This document shows positions 1 to 7,489 of a DNA stretch of 21,063 nt, in pieces (the first letter of the stretch is position 1; every line of letters starts with the position of its first letter). Both the position numbers and the translations under genes were made by a program. Origin of the DNA: an uncultured Eubacteriales bacterium (GTDB lineage: Bacteria; Bacillota; Clostridia; Peptostreptococcales; Anaerovoracaceae); the NCBI GenBank assembly GCA_900540145.1, contig UQEW01000039.1:1-21063 (forward strand), given 5' to 3'. The notes below the pieces were generated by a model. It saw nothing but the letters and a program-made list of their open reading frames with translations. It ran no database searches and had not been told where the DNA came from.

Positions 1-153
1 TCATTTAAATATTACATCATTCGTCACACTTCGACACGCTTTGTTGTCTAATCGGTGGGCTCGAAGAAAAAAAGCCAACAGCGCTGCTCCGCCGGAATCT
101 ATGATGCAAAAATCCACCTTTGTCGCTTTACTCAGCTCCCCGACAAACGGGAA
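1..153. other. non-coding left edge, candidate dispersed repeat
   Basis: No gene with a start codon and ribosome binding site is visible here. The minus strand stays open for about 50 codons directly after, and in frame with, the TGA of the neighbouring hypothetical gene, but this open stretch has no ATG start, so it could be a decayed extension or a dispersed repeat. Short GC-rich inverted elements (CCCG-ACAAA-CGGG near 137-149, the palindrome CAGCGCTG at 79-86) sit in otherwise AT-rich DNA. Function unknown. Confidence 0.4.
67..97 (-). terminator. possible weak terminator
   Basis: On the minus strand a 5-bp stem, CCGGC paired with GTTGG (two G-U pairs), encloses 11 bases and is followed after one base by seven T. 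It lies about 60 bases beyond the stop of the hypothetical gene at 154-567 and could end that transcription unit. The stem is short, so this is tentative. Confidence 0.3.
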
Positions 154-567
154 TCAGCTTGAATATTTTTCTTCAAGCTCTTTCAAATAATCATAACACA
201 GGCCGCCGTCACAGCGACAGAAAAAAAGGGCTTTGCGAATCGTATCGGAGCTATTTATAATAAAGCTCTCAATTTTCTTTCCATTTTCATCAAAGAAACT
301 TATACGAAAACCATAACCCATATATCCTATGGAGAGTGTATCTTTCTTCATTTTTGTGCTTTGTATATTTTCTACAACATAACGTACTTCATCTGTATCT
401 CTAAAATCAAAACTTTTGCCTGTATTGCCATCAAAAACAGATATAGATTTTATATCGGACGGGTTATCTTTGCTTAAAAAAGTAGTTGGCATAAAATACC
501 ATATAGTCAAAGCAGCTATCAAAACAAATACTATCGTACTTATTAAGCGGATTTTTTTATTTTTCAT
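154..567 (-). CDS. small membrane-anchored hypothetical protein
   Basis: The protein has 137 residues starting MKNKKIRLISTIVF. A single hydrophobic segment (about residues 5-25) is followed by an extracytoplasmic-looking domain with an FDGNTGKSFDF segment and, near the end, a cysteine-containing patch, CRCDGGLCYDY. I chose the ATG at 567 because AGAGGTG lies 6 bases upstream; a longer in-frame reading would add 16 residues starting MNDLNGKK and would place the ribosome binding site inside the gene. The N-terminus could be a signal anchor; I see no lipobox. The gene follows the Lgt-like gene by 44 bases on the same strand and probably shares its transcript. I do not recognise the family. The cysteines could form disulfides if the domain is exported, but that is inference. 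Confidence 0.7.
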   Translation of the reverse strand: MKNKKIRLISTIVFVLIAALTIWYFMPTTFLSKDNPSDIKSISVFDGNTGKSFDFRDTDEVRYVVENIQSTKMKKDTLSIGYMGYGFRISFFDENGKKIESFIINSSDTIRKALFFCRCDGGLCYDYLKELEEKYSS

Positions 568-611
568 AGCCATCACCTCTTGCAAAATTCTTTTTTTCCC
601 GTTTAAATCGT

Positions 612-1343
612 TCACACCTTCTCTTTAGCCTTATCAAGCAATTTATTCAATAACAGTTTTGCCCCAATCAACACTACGGCTATTGAGATCCACTGGGACA
701 CCGATAGCGGCCCGATAAAGCCTCTTTCCGGGTCGCCGCGGAAAAATTCCAGCACAAATCTCATGCACCCGTAAGTCACCATATATAAGGGGAAGGTCCC
801 ATCAAAAGATCGGCGCCTGTCTTGAATATATATTATTAACGCAAATATAAGAAGATTTTCGAAGGCTTCAACTAACTGAAGCGGAAATCCTCCTATGCCT
901 CCGCAGCAGCCTGCCGTATAGCAGCCAATACGCCCAAAGAAGTGGAATAAAGGGATTGCCGGCGCAATCAGCTCCATCACCCTGCCAAAAGGTATTTTAA
1001 ACTGGCGGCAGTATAAATAAAATGCCAATATGCTCCCTGCCAATCCTCCATAGAATACAAAACCGCTCTGAAAAAGGATGCCGACGAACTCACTGTTCCA
1101 CTGAATTCTATCCCAATATTCCACAAACTGAGGTATCATGCACACAAGAGCCAGCAGTTTAGAACCTACAATGATTCCAACGATGGAATAGGCCATAAGA
1201 TTAACGATATCGTCTTTCTCGATTCCATAACGTGTCCTTCGCTTCAAACACAAAAACAGTGCTGCCATCAATCCTATGAATCCTAAAATGGCATAAAAAG
1301 AAATATTTTTTCCAAATATAGATATATAATTATTCATTATCAT
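612..1343 (-). CDS. Lgt-family membrane protein (divergent prolipoprotein diacylglyceryl transferase-like)
   Basis: The protein has 243 residues and about seven hydrophobic segments, matching the fold of Lgt, which moves diacylglyceryl from phosphatidylglycerol to the lipobox cysteine of prolipoproteins at the membrane. Lgt landmarks are present: FYGGLAG (about 97-103), GRIGCYTAGCCGG (about 137-149, at the Lgt signature GRxGN), PLQLVEA (about 154-160) and RFVLEFFRGDPERG (about 195-208). Two positions differ from classical Lgt: the histidine of the HGG motif, essential in E. coli Lgt (His103), is Tyr99 here, and the asparagine of GRxGN is cysteine. This looks like the divergent GC-x-x-GCC type, so it may be a second Lgt or have another substrate. 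The ATG at 1343 has only a weak ribosome binding site; an ATG two codons further in is possible. A terminator lies just upstream. Confidence 0.8.
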   Translation of the reverse strand: MIMNNYISIFGKNISFYAILGFIGLMAALFLCLKRRTRYGIEKDDIVNLMAYSIVGIIVGSKLLALVCMIPQFVEYWDRIQWNSEFVGILFQSGFVFYGGLAGSILAFYLYCRQFKIPFGRVMELIAPAIPLFHFFGRIGCYTAGCCGGIGGFPLQLVEAFENLLIFALIIYIQDRRRSFDGTFPLYMVTYGCMRFVLEFFRGDPERGFIGPLSVSQWISIAVVLIGAKLLLNKLLDKAKEKV

Positions 1344-1368
1344 CTCATGATCTCAAACCTTTGTTTAA

Positions 1369-1425
1369 TAAAAAAGGACCGTGCCAAAACCAAAGATATG
1401 CTCTCGTTCTGCATGCGGTCCCTTA
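1369..1425 (-). terminator. rho-independent terminator after the DUF4190-like gene
   Basis: On the minus strand GGACCG (1421-1416) pairs with CGGTCC (1381-1376), extended to about 9 bp by G-U and A-T pairs, and is followed by six T. The loop is long (34 bases) but can be shortened by inner TGC/GCA pairing. It sits 29 bases after the stop of the gene at 1454-1723 and separates it from the Lgt-like gene. Confidence 0.65.
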
Positions 1426-1453
1426 GTTCACTTTTTTTACAACTTTTATTCTG

Positions 1454-1723
1454 CTATATGTTAGCCGCTATGCTGAATATGGCACCTAAAGCACATATAG
1501 CGCATATATACATAACGCCTCCCAAAGCTACAGCAATTATTGAGCATACAAGTCCTGCTGTGGCCATGCTGTTGCCGCCTTCTTTTTTTCTTGCCTGTAC
1601 CGCCAATACGATTCCTACAATACCGGCAACTATGCCTACCCAAGTTACAATGAAATCGAAAATTATGCCAACAATACCAAGCACAAGCGCTGCTATGCTT
1701 AAAGTCTTTTTCTGTTCATCCAT
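1454..1723 (-). CDS. DUF4190-like two-helix membrane protein
   Basis: This 89-residue protein consists of a short polar start (MDEQKK), a first glycine/isoleucine-rich hydrophobic stretch (about residues 6-42), a positively charged turn (QARKKEGGNS) and a second hydrophobic stretch (about 53-87). This layout, with the LSIAALVLGIVGI-type opening and the ATAGLVCSIIA repeat of the same pattern, is typical of the DUF4190 family of small membrane proteins, whose function is not established. AGGAAAGG lies 10 bases before the ATG. It has its own near-consensus promoter (1762-1790), which starts directly after glpK, and a terminator at 1369-1425, so it is probably a single-gene unit. The promoter quality suggests strong vegetative expression, which is inference. 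Confidence 0.75.
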   Translation of the reverse strand: MDEQKKTLSIAALVLGIVGIIFDFIVTWVGIVAGIVGIVLAVQARKKEGGNSMATAGLVCSIIAVALGGVMYICAICALGAIFSIAANI

Positions 1724-1761
1724 TTTACTACTACCTTTCCTTCCGCAATCTATTACATAGT

Positions 1762-1790
1762 ATTATACATTATTTCGACATATTTATCAA
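1762..1790 (-). promoter_or_regulatory. SigA-type promoter for the DUF4190-like gene
   Basis: On the minus strand TTGATA (1790-1785), a spacer of exactly 17 bases and TATAAT (1767-1762) form a near-consensus vegetative promoter. It lies 12 bases beyond the glpK stop codon and about 40 bases before the ATG at 1723. No terminator for glpK is visible before it. Confidence 0.75.
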
Positions 1791-1802
1791 TATATTATAT
1801 GA

Positions 1803-3293
1803 TTACTTTGCCCAATCTCTTACACGGCTTACTGTTTTTTTCCATCCTTTAAGGAGTTCCTCTCTCTTTTCGTCTTCCATGGAAGGCTCAAATATCCTGT
1901 CCGTTTGCCAGTTGTGAACGACATCTTCTTTGTTCTCCCAATATCCCACTGCAAGACCGGCAAGATAAGCTGCTCCCAGAGATGTGGTTTCTACGCACAC
2001 AGACCTTTTGACTGTACAATTTAAGATGTCGGATTGAAATTGCATCAAAAAATTATTGCTGCAGGCTCCGCCGTCCACTTTCAGAGAAGTTATCCTGGTT
2101 CCCAAATCATCGGTCATAGCGTCGATAAGGTCTCTTGTTTGATAAGCTAAAGACTCCAGCGTAGCTCTTACTAAGTGGTTCTTGTTGGCGCCTCTCGTTA
2201 TGCCCATAACAGCTCCCCTGGCATATGGATCCCAATAGGGCGCGCCTAACCCTACAAAGGCAGGCACGACGATAAGACCGCAGGAATCCTCAACAGCCAT
2301 GGCCATAGCCTCAGAGTCAGATGATTTCTCCAGTATATTTATTTCGTCACGAAGCCATTGGATTGCTGCACCGCATACGAACACTGATCCTTCCAAAGCA
2401 TAATTGACTTTTCCATCCAGCCCCCATGCGATGGTAGTAACCAAGCCGTTTTTAGAGAATACCGGTTTTTCTCCGGTGTTTACAAGCAGAAAGCTTCCTG
2501 TTCCGTAAGTGCTTTTGCCTTCGCCGACATCAAAACATGTCTGACCGAACAACGCTGCCTGCTGGTCTCCTGCTGCTCCGCCGATTTTGATCGGCCCACC
2601 GAATATGGTTGGATCCGTTTCTCCGTAAACACAGCTGGAAGGCACAGGCACAGGCAGCATGGACGCCGGTATTTCCAGCAGCTTCAATATGTCTTCATCC
2701 CAGGTTAAAGTATTTATGTTAAACATCATGGTTCTGGATGCGTTGGAATAATCAGTTCCGTGAACTTTTCCTCCTGTCATCTTCCATATGAGCCAAGTTT
2801 CGACTGTTCCAAATAAAAGTTTCCCTTCTTCGGCTTTTTCCCGAGCTCCGACTACATTATCCAGTATCCACTTTAACTTAGTACCGCTGAAATAAGCGTC
2901 TATCAAGAGCCCCGTCTTCCGGCGTATCATCTCACCGTAACCGGAAGATAATAGCCGGTCGCAGTACTTGGCAGTTCTGCGGCATTGCCATACTATGGCA
3001 TTGCATATAGGCAGACCTGTATCTTTATCCCAGACTATGGTGGTTTCTCTCTGGTTGGTTATGCCTATAGCTTCTATGTCTTTATAAGTGCATCCAATCT
3101 TCAATAAAGCTTCCTGCGCTACGCCCATCTGAGTCGACCAGATTTCCATAGCGTCATGCTCTACCCAACCGTCTTTTGGATATATTTGAGTAAACTCCTT
3201 CTGCGCTACGCTCATCATATTGCCTTTTTTATCGTAAATAATGCACCTTGAGCTGGTCGTTCCCTGGTCCAAGGCCATAACGTATTTTGTCAT
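1803..3293 (-). CDS. glpK: glycerol kinase
   Basis: GlpK phosphorylates glycerol with ATP to sn-glycerol 3-phosphate in the cytoplasm. The 496-residue length matches the family. The N-terminal phosphate-binding motif DQGTTSSR is at residues 9-16, and the FGGY-family core follows, including GDQQAALFG (about 242-250), GTGSFLLVNTG and VDGGACSNNFLMQFQSD. An AGGAGG site five bases before the ATG supports the start. In many Firmicutes GlpK proteins a histidine in a YHFYGG segment is phosphorylated by the PTS protein HPr; here the corresponding stretch reads DPTIFGG (about 227-233) and has no histidine, so that control is probably absent. The gene follows hemW by 24 bases. No glycerol facilitator or glycerol-3-phosphate dehydrogenase gene is in the window. 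Confidence 0.95.
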   Translation of the reverse strand: MTKYVMALDQGTTSSRCIIYDKKGNMMSVAQKEFTQIYPKDGWVEHDAMEIWSTQMGVAQEALLKIGCTYKDIEAIGITNQRETTIVWDKDTGLPICNAIVWQCRRTAKYCDRLLSSGYGEMIRRKTGLLIDAYFSGTKLKWILDNVVGAREKAEEGKLLFGTVETWLIWKMTGGKVHGTDYSNASRTMMFNINTLTWDEDILKLLEIPASMLPVPVPSSCVYGETDPTIFGGPIKIGGAAGDQQAALFGQTCFDVGEGKSTYGTGSFLLVNTGEKPVFSKNGLVTTIAWGLDGKVNYALEGSVFVCGAAIQWLRDEINILEKSSDSEAMAMAVEDSCGLIVVPAFVGLGAPYWDPYARGAVMGITRGANKNHLVRATLESLAYQTRDLIDAMTDDLGTRITSLKVDGGACSNNFLMQFQSDILNCTVKRSVCVETTSLGAAYLAGLAVGYWENKEDVVHNWQTDRIFEPSMEDEKREELLKGWKKTVSRVRDWAK

Positions 3294-3317
3294 AGCGTCC
3301 TCCTATTTTAGACAAAA

Positions 3318-4511
3318 TCAGACAAACAGTGACATTATCCTGTTTGAAATATCTATCCCCTTGCGTGTCAAAGCTATATGCCATACATCCGATTCTGCGT
3401 AGCCTTCACGTACAAACATCTCAAACTCTGCACGCTGCAGTGCGTATACATCCCAGAAATCGTTTTTGAGCTTCTTGGTAAAGTCCTCAAAGACCACGCC
3501 CTTTTTTGTACGCAGCGCTGTAAAAGTATATTCAGCCACATTGTCCATATATGTATTAGTCCTGCTGGCTCCCACGCAATCAGCTGCAAATGCTTCGGAA
3601 TCATTGATTCTCATATTTGAAGTTGCGTCTTGGCTCCACATGGTGTGGTAATACATCTTTACATTGCTTATGTTGGAATACCTCGTATCTCTGATAAATG
3701 AATGGGCGCTTGCACCTAAGCCCATATATTCTGAAAGGTTCCAGTATTTTAAATTATGTCTGCATTCTCTTCCCGGCAAAGCTGCGTTGGAGATTTCATA
3801 ATGATTGTAACCTGCTTTATCAGTCATGTCCAAAGCAGTGTGATACATCTTTCTGTCTTCTTCTACCGGCGTTTCCTTCAGCTTTCCTGCTTGGTACATA
3901 TCGCCAAATACCGTTCCGTCGGCAATTTCAAGGCTGTAAAAAGATAAGTGCTCCGGTGCGAGAGCTAAAGCCTTCTTCATGCTCTCAACCCATTTGCCCA
4001 TATCCTGCCCCGGCACCGCAAACATCAGGTCCAGGCTTATATTGTCAAATCCGGCTTTTCTTGCCAGCTGGACAGTCTTTATCACATCCTCAGCCCTGTG
4101 CACCCTGCCTAGCTTTCTCAGCACATCGTCGTCAAAAGACTGGGCGCCTATGCTGAGCCTGTTGACACCGCTCTTTCTGTATTTAACAAGTTTTTCGAGA
4201 TTAACGGTGGCAGGATTGCATTCCATAGTTATTTCGCTGTTTTGAGCTATGAAAAAATTTCTCTTAAGGCATCGCAGAATTTTGTCTATCAATTCCGGTT
4301 CCATCAGGCTGGGCGTACCGCCGCCGAAAAAAATCGTGTCGGCTACAAAGTCCTTTCCATATTTGGCGCCGTAAAATCCTATCTCCTTCAGAAGCGCTCT
4401 GGTGTATCCCTTTCTGATGTAATCCACATCAGAGGCTATGGAGAAGAAGTCGCAGTAAAAGCATTTTTTCAGACAGAAAGGTATGTGAATATATATGCCA
4501 GCCGTATCCAT
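3318..4511 (-). CDS. hemW: HemW, radical SAM heme chaperone
   Basis: The protein has 397 residues. The radical SAM motif C-x3-C-x2-C is at Cys13, Cys17 and Cys20 and is followed by D-F; the absence of a fourth cysteine right after it separates HemW from the true coproporphyrinogen III dehydrogenase HemN. FFGGGTPS (about 62-69) and SIGAQSFDD are the expected SAM-binding and family motifs, and the C-terminal HemN_C-like domain is present. HemW binds heme and delivers it to target proteins; many bacterial HemW proteins were misnamed HemN. The start ATG has AAAGGAG 12 bases upstream, which is long, but no better start exists in frame. The lepA-hemW order, 17 bases apart, is the usual Firmicutes arrangement. 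No heme biosynthesis gene is nearby. Confidence 0.92.
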   Translation of the reverse strand: MDTAGIYIHIPFCLKKCFYCDFFSIASDVDYIRKGYTRALLKEIGFYGAKYGKDFVADTIFFGGGTPSLMEPELIDKILRCLKRNFFIAQNSEITMECNPATVNLEKLVKYRKSGVNRLSIGAQSFDDDVLRKLGRVHRAEDVIKTVQLARKAGFDNISLDLMFAVPGQDMGKWVESMKKALALAPEHLSFYSLEIADGTVFGDMYQAGKLKETPVEEDRKMYHTALDMTDKAGYNHYEISNAALPGRECRHNLKYWNLSEYMGLGASAHSFIRDTRYSNISNVKMYYHTMWSQDATSNMRINDSEAFAADCVGASRTNTYMDNVAEYTFTALRTKKGVVFEDFTKKLKNDFWDVYALQRAEFEMFVREGYAESDVWHIALTRKGIDISNRIMSLFV

Positions 4512-4528
4512 AAATCCCGTTTTCTCCT

Positions 4529-6361
4529 TTACTTGTTCTCGTCATATTTCAAAACAGCTGTAAAGGCTTCTTGTGGAACTTCTACAGTACCGAACTGCCG
4601 CATCCGCTTCTTTCCTTCTTTCTGTTTTTCCAGCAATTTTTTCTTTCTCGAAATGTCTCCGCCATAGCATTTGGCGATAACATCCTTTCTATAGGCCTTA
4701 ACCGTCTCTCTTGCTATGACTTTCTGTCCTATGGCAGCCTGAATAGGCACTTCGAATTGATGCATAGGTATTATCGTCTTCAGTTTTTCACAGACAAATC
4801 TTCCTCTGGCATAAGCTTTTGATTCGTGCACTATCATGGAAAAAGCGTCTACCAGCTCTTTGTTAAGAAGAATGTCCAATTTGACCACATTGGAACGTTC
4901 GTACCTTATAAATTCATAATCAAGAGAACCGTAACCTCTGGTCTTTGATTTTAGAGCGTCAAAGAAATCATATATGACCTCGTTCAGAGGCATTTCATAA
5001 TGCAGCTGCACTCTGGTTTCAGTGATATATTCCATATGAATCATCTTGCCTCTTCTGTCCTGGCAGAGTTCCATTATGGCTCCGACGTATTCTTTCGGAA
5101 TCATTATATCAGCTTTTACCATAGGCTCTTCTATATAGCTTATCTCCTGAGCCGGCGGAAGATTTGTAGGATTCTGAATCATTTCTACGCTTCCGTCAGT
5201 TTTCACCACTCTGTAAATTACGCTTGGCGAAGTAGTTATGACTCCCAGGTCAAACTCTCTCTCAAGCCTTTCCACGATTATTTCCATGTGGAGAAGGCCG
5301 AGGAAGCCGCACCTGAAGCCGAATCCCAAAGCTGTAGATGTTTCCGGTTCAAAGTTAAACGCCGCGTCGTTTACCTGCAGCTTTTCAAGAGCATCTTTGA
5401 CATTCTCGTATTTCTCTCCTTCAGCAGGATAGATGCCGCAATATACCATGGATTGAGCCGTCTTATAGCCGGGCAGCATCTCCTCCGTAGGATCCTGGTC
5501 TAAGGTGATGGTATCGCCCACCCTGGCATCGGAAACTTGTTTGATGCTTCCGCATATGTATCCTACTTCCCCTGCCCTTAATATGTCAGAAGGCACAGGT
5601 CCCGGAGCGCACACTCCCACTTCGGTTACCTCATATTTCTTACCTGTATTCATCAGCCTGATAACATCGCCTTTTTTAACTTGTCCATCCATTATTCTGG
5701 TGTATATTATCACGCCTTTATAATTATCGTATTTAGAATCAAAGATCAGAGCCTTAAGCTTTCCTTCGGGATCTCCGGAAGGCGCCGGAATAAACTCTAT
5801 TATCTTCTCCAGAAGTTCTTCTATGCCTGTGCCCTCTTTGGCTGAAATGAGCGGCGCGTCCTGAGCGTCCATCCCTATGACCTCTTCAATCTCCTGCTTG
5901 GTCTCCTCCGGCCTTGCCGACGGCAAATCTATCTTGTTGAGGACAGGCAGTATTTCCAAATTTTCATCAAGAGCAAGATACACGTTGGCAAGAGTCTGCG
6001 CTTCAACTCCCTGAGTTGCGTCGACTACCAATATGGCGCCTTCGCATGCCGCCAGGCTTCTGGAAACCTCATAATTGAAATCCACATGGCCCGGCGTATC
6101 TATCAGATTAAGCTCGTAATCATGTCCGTCTTTGCTGTGATACCGTAATCTGGTGGTCTGCAGCTTGATGGTTATGCCTCTTTCCCGTTCCAGATCCATG
6201 TTGTCCAAAAACTGTTCTTTCATATCCCGCTGCTCTACAAGACCTGTTTTTTCTATAAGTCTGTCGGCGAGAGTGGACTTGCCATGGTCTATATGAGCTA
6301 TTATGCTGAAATTCCTGATATATTGTTGATAATCATTACTTCTTTTGTTTGTATCTGTCAT
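4529..6361 (-). CDS. lepA: elongation factor 4 (LepA) GTPase
   Basis: LepA is a ribosome-associated translational GTPase. The 610-residue protein has the G1 loop AHIDHGKST (22-30), the switch I region ERGITIKLQ (about 60-68), G3 DTPGH (88-92) and G4 NKID (142-145), followed by the EF4 domains and the LepA-specific C-terminal domain with SRKKKLLEKQKEGKKRMR near the end. The length is about normal for the family (near 600). GAGG five bases before the ATG supports the start. A SigA-like promoter at 6400-6428 lies in the 3' part of the upstream small ORF, so lepA and hemW can be expressed in growing cells independently of the sporulation genes. Confidence 0.96.
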   Translation of the reverse strand: MTDTNKRSNDYQQYIRNFSIIAHIDHGKSTLADRLIEKTGLVEQRDMKEQFLDNMDLERERGITIKLQTTRLRYHSKDGHDYELNLIDTPGHVDFNYEVSRSLAACEGAILVVDATQGVEAQTLANVYLALDENLEILPVLNKIDLPSARPEETKQEIEEVIGMDAQDAPLISAKEGTGIEELLEKIIEFIPAPSGDPEGKLKALIFDSKYDNYKGVIIYTRIMDGQVKKGDVIRLMNTGKKYEVTEVGVCAPGPVPSDILRAGEVGYICGSIKQVSDARVGDTITLDQDPTEEMLPGYKTAQSMVYCGIYPAEGEKYENVKDALEKLQVNDAAFNFEPETSTALGFGFRCGFLGLLHMEIIVERLEREFDLGVITTSPSVIYRVVKTDGSVEMIQNPTNLPPAQEISYIEEPMVKADIMIPKEYVGAIMELCQDRRGKMIHMEYITETRVQLHYEMPLNEVIYDFFDALKSKTRGYGSLDYEFIRYERSNVVKLDILLNKELVDAFSMIVHESKAYARGRFVCEKLKTIIPMHQFEVPIQAAIGQKVIARETVKAYRKDVIAKCYGGDISRKKKLLEKQKEGKKRMRQFGTVEVPQEAFTAVLKYDENK

Positions 6362-6399
6362 TTTTTCCTCACTATAACAATACTGTTCTTATTTATATT

Positions 6400-6428
6400 A
6401 TTTTAATGTAAATTCAGGCTCTTTTCAA
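6400..6428 (-). promoter_or_regulatory. SigA-type promoter for lepA-hemW(-glpK)
   Basis: On the minus strand TTGAAA (6428-6423), 17 bases and TAAAAT (6405-6400) form a good vegetative promoter. It overlaps the last codons of the small ORF at 6403-6564 and lies about 40 bases before the lepA ATG. It would uncouple lepA from the gpr-spoIIP transcripts. Confidence 0.6.
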
Positions 6429-6564
6429 CGAAAAGTTGTAATGCAGCGCTTATATATCCACCTTCTTCATAAGTCATGGCGCATCGTCTGTCGATGGTCA
6501 AAAAAGCCAGCGTCGCTGAAAAGAAAATAGCTGCCACCAGGCAGCATTTTCCAAAAGTCTTCAT
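6403..6564 (-). CDS. 53-residue small membrane-anchored protein in the yqxA position
   Basis: A complete small ORF starts two bases after the spoIIP stop codon and ends 41 bases before lepA. It begins MKTFGKCCLVAAIFF, giving one hydrophobic segment (about residues 7-23), then TIDRRCAMTYEEGGYIS and a short amphipathic tail ending LNLH. GAAAGGA lies 8 bases before the ATG, inside the last spoIIP codons, so translation is probably coupled to spoIIP. In Bacillus the same place between spoIIP and lepA is held by yqxA (DUF3679), which codes for a longer protein with an N-terminal membrane segment. The shared position and topology suggest a short counterpart, but I cannot show sequence homology. Function unknown. 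Confidence 0.65.
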   Translation of the reverse strand: MKTFGKCCLVAAIFFSATLAFLTIDRRCAMTYEEGGYISAALQLFVEKSLNLH

Positions 6565-6566
6565 TT

Positions 6567-7439
6567 TTATTGTCCTTTCTTCAGTGTATCTGCCAAAATC
6601 TTGCCGAATATCTCGGCAGAGTTTCTCGCTTCTTCTATTTGATTGCGGTTATAGCCGATTTCCAAAAGCAACGATTTTGATGTAAAGTCCTGATTATATC
6701 TATATCCTCTTTCTAAAACCTTCCCCGTATAACCGTTATAGCTTTCTGAAGCAGTCTTATTTAAATTATTTATAAAAGCCAGGTTATCTTTATATGTAGA
6801 TGCCAGATTCCCCACCACATAAGAATATTTAGCGCATGTCTTTCCGTTGACCGATACTGTAGCTGCTGCAGTTTCAGCAGCGATAGCGTCTCTATGCAAA
6901 TCTATGACGCATACTATAGACGGATATTCTTCCAAAAGCTGCTGGATTGTATCATATGACCTGTTGTACGAATTGTTGTATGACGGGTTATCGTGCAAAG
7001 TTTTATCGTGAACCACTGAAATGCCTTCTGCTTCCAAAGACGCTGCCAATGTGTTACCCACATCCCGCACTGTGTTCTCCTCTCCTGTGGAATGGAAATT
7101 GCTTCCTGACTGCGGCAAGTACGACTCAGTGGCGTGAGTGTGGACTATGAGCACCAAAGGTTCATCTCCAAGCACCACCGGATCGCTCTTTTCTTCATTG
7201 TCAGCATCATCGCCGCCGGAAGTCTCCTGATCTGTTCCGCCGCCTTCTTCTCCCGGAACGTCTTCATTATCTCTGGAATCGGCCAGTTCGATGGAAGCTG
7301 ACGGATAAACGGCGTTTATACACATTACACCGAAATCAGTGGCCGTAGCCTTTTCGCCTTCTTTTGGAAGAAGGAGGCAGAAAGTAACAACGCTTATCAT
7401 ATATACTATTATAGCCCCGCTGGCTATGACTTTTCTCAT
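6567..7439 (-). CDS. spoIIP: stage II sporulation protein P
   Basis: SpoIIP is the membrane-anchored amidase/endopeptidase of the DMP complex (SpoIID, M, P) that thins septal peptidoglycan and drives engulfment of the forespore. The 290-residue protein has an N-terminal membrane segment (about 7-24), a variable extracytoplasmic stretch, a very acidic low-complexity linker (about 52-88, rich in D, E, G and T) and the catalytic domain. The domain carries HTHATES (100-106), DLHRDA and LLLEIGYNRNQ, expected zinc-binding and catalytic segments of the family. GGAGGAG lies 11 bases before the ATG. The gene follows gpr by 33 bases, as in Bacillus. A SigE-like promoter and an inverted repeat at the junction may set its expression. 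Confidence 0.93.
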   Translation of the reverse strand: MRKVIASGAIIVYMISVVTFCLLLPKEGEKATATDFGVMCINAVYPSASIELADSRDNEDVPGEEGGGTDQETSGGDDADNEEKSDPVVLGDEPLVLIVHTHATESYLPQSGSNFHSTGEENTVRDVGNTLAASLEAEGISVVHDKTLHDNPSYNNSYNRSYDTIQQLLEEYPSIVCVIDLHRDAIAAETAAATVSVNGKTCAKYSYVVGNLASTYKDNLAFINNLNKTASESYNGYTGKVLERGYRYNQDFTSKSLLLEIGYNRNQIEEARNSAEIFGKILADTLKKGQ

Positions 7440-7455
7440 ATAAACTTATTCTCCT

Positions 7456-7489
7456 CCGGCATTTATATCACTTTAAGAATATATGCCGG
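7456..7489 (-). promoter_or_regulatory. inverted repeat spanning gpr stop and spoIIP ribosome binding site
   Basis: CCGGCAT (7489-7483 on the minus strand) and ATGCCGG (7462-7456) are perfect 7-bp arms around 20 bases. The 3' arm ends in the first two G of the spoIIP ribosome binding site GGAGGAG (7457-7451). In a transcript that reads through from gpr the hairpin would crowd this site. No T-run follows, so it is not a terminator. Confidence 0.5.

Noticed and set aside
1347..1760. 137-residue plus-strand frame antisense to the DUF4190-like gene
   Set aside because: It runs through the minus-strand terminator and promoter, and the minus gene has clear signals.
3698..4156. 152-residue plus-strand frame inside hemW
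   Set aside because: Antisense shadow of a conserved gene; rich in Pro, Ser and Cys with no ribosome binding site.
5000..5503. 167-residue plus-strand frame inside lepA
   Set aside because: Antisense shadow of lepA with unconvincing composition.
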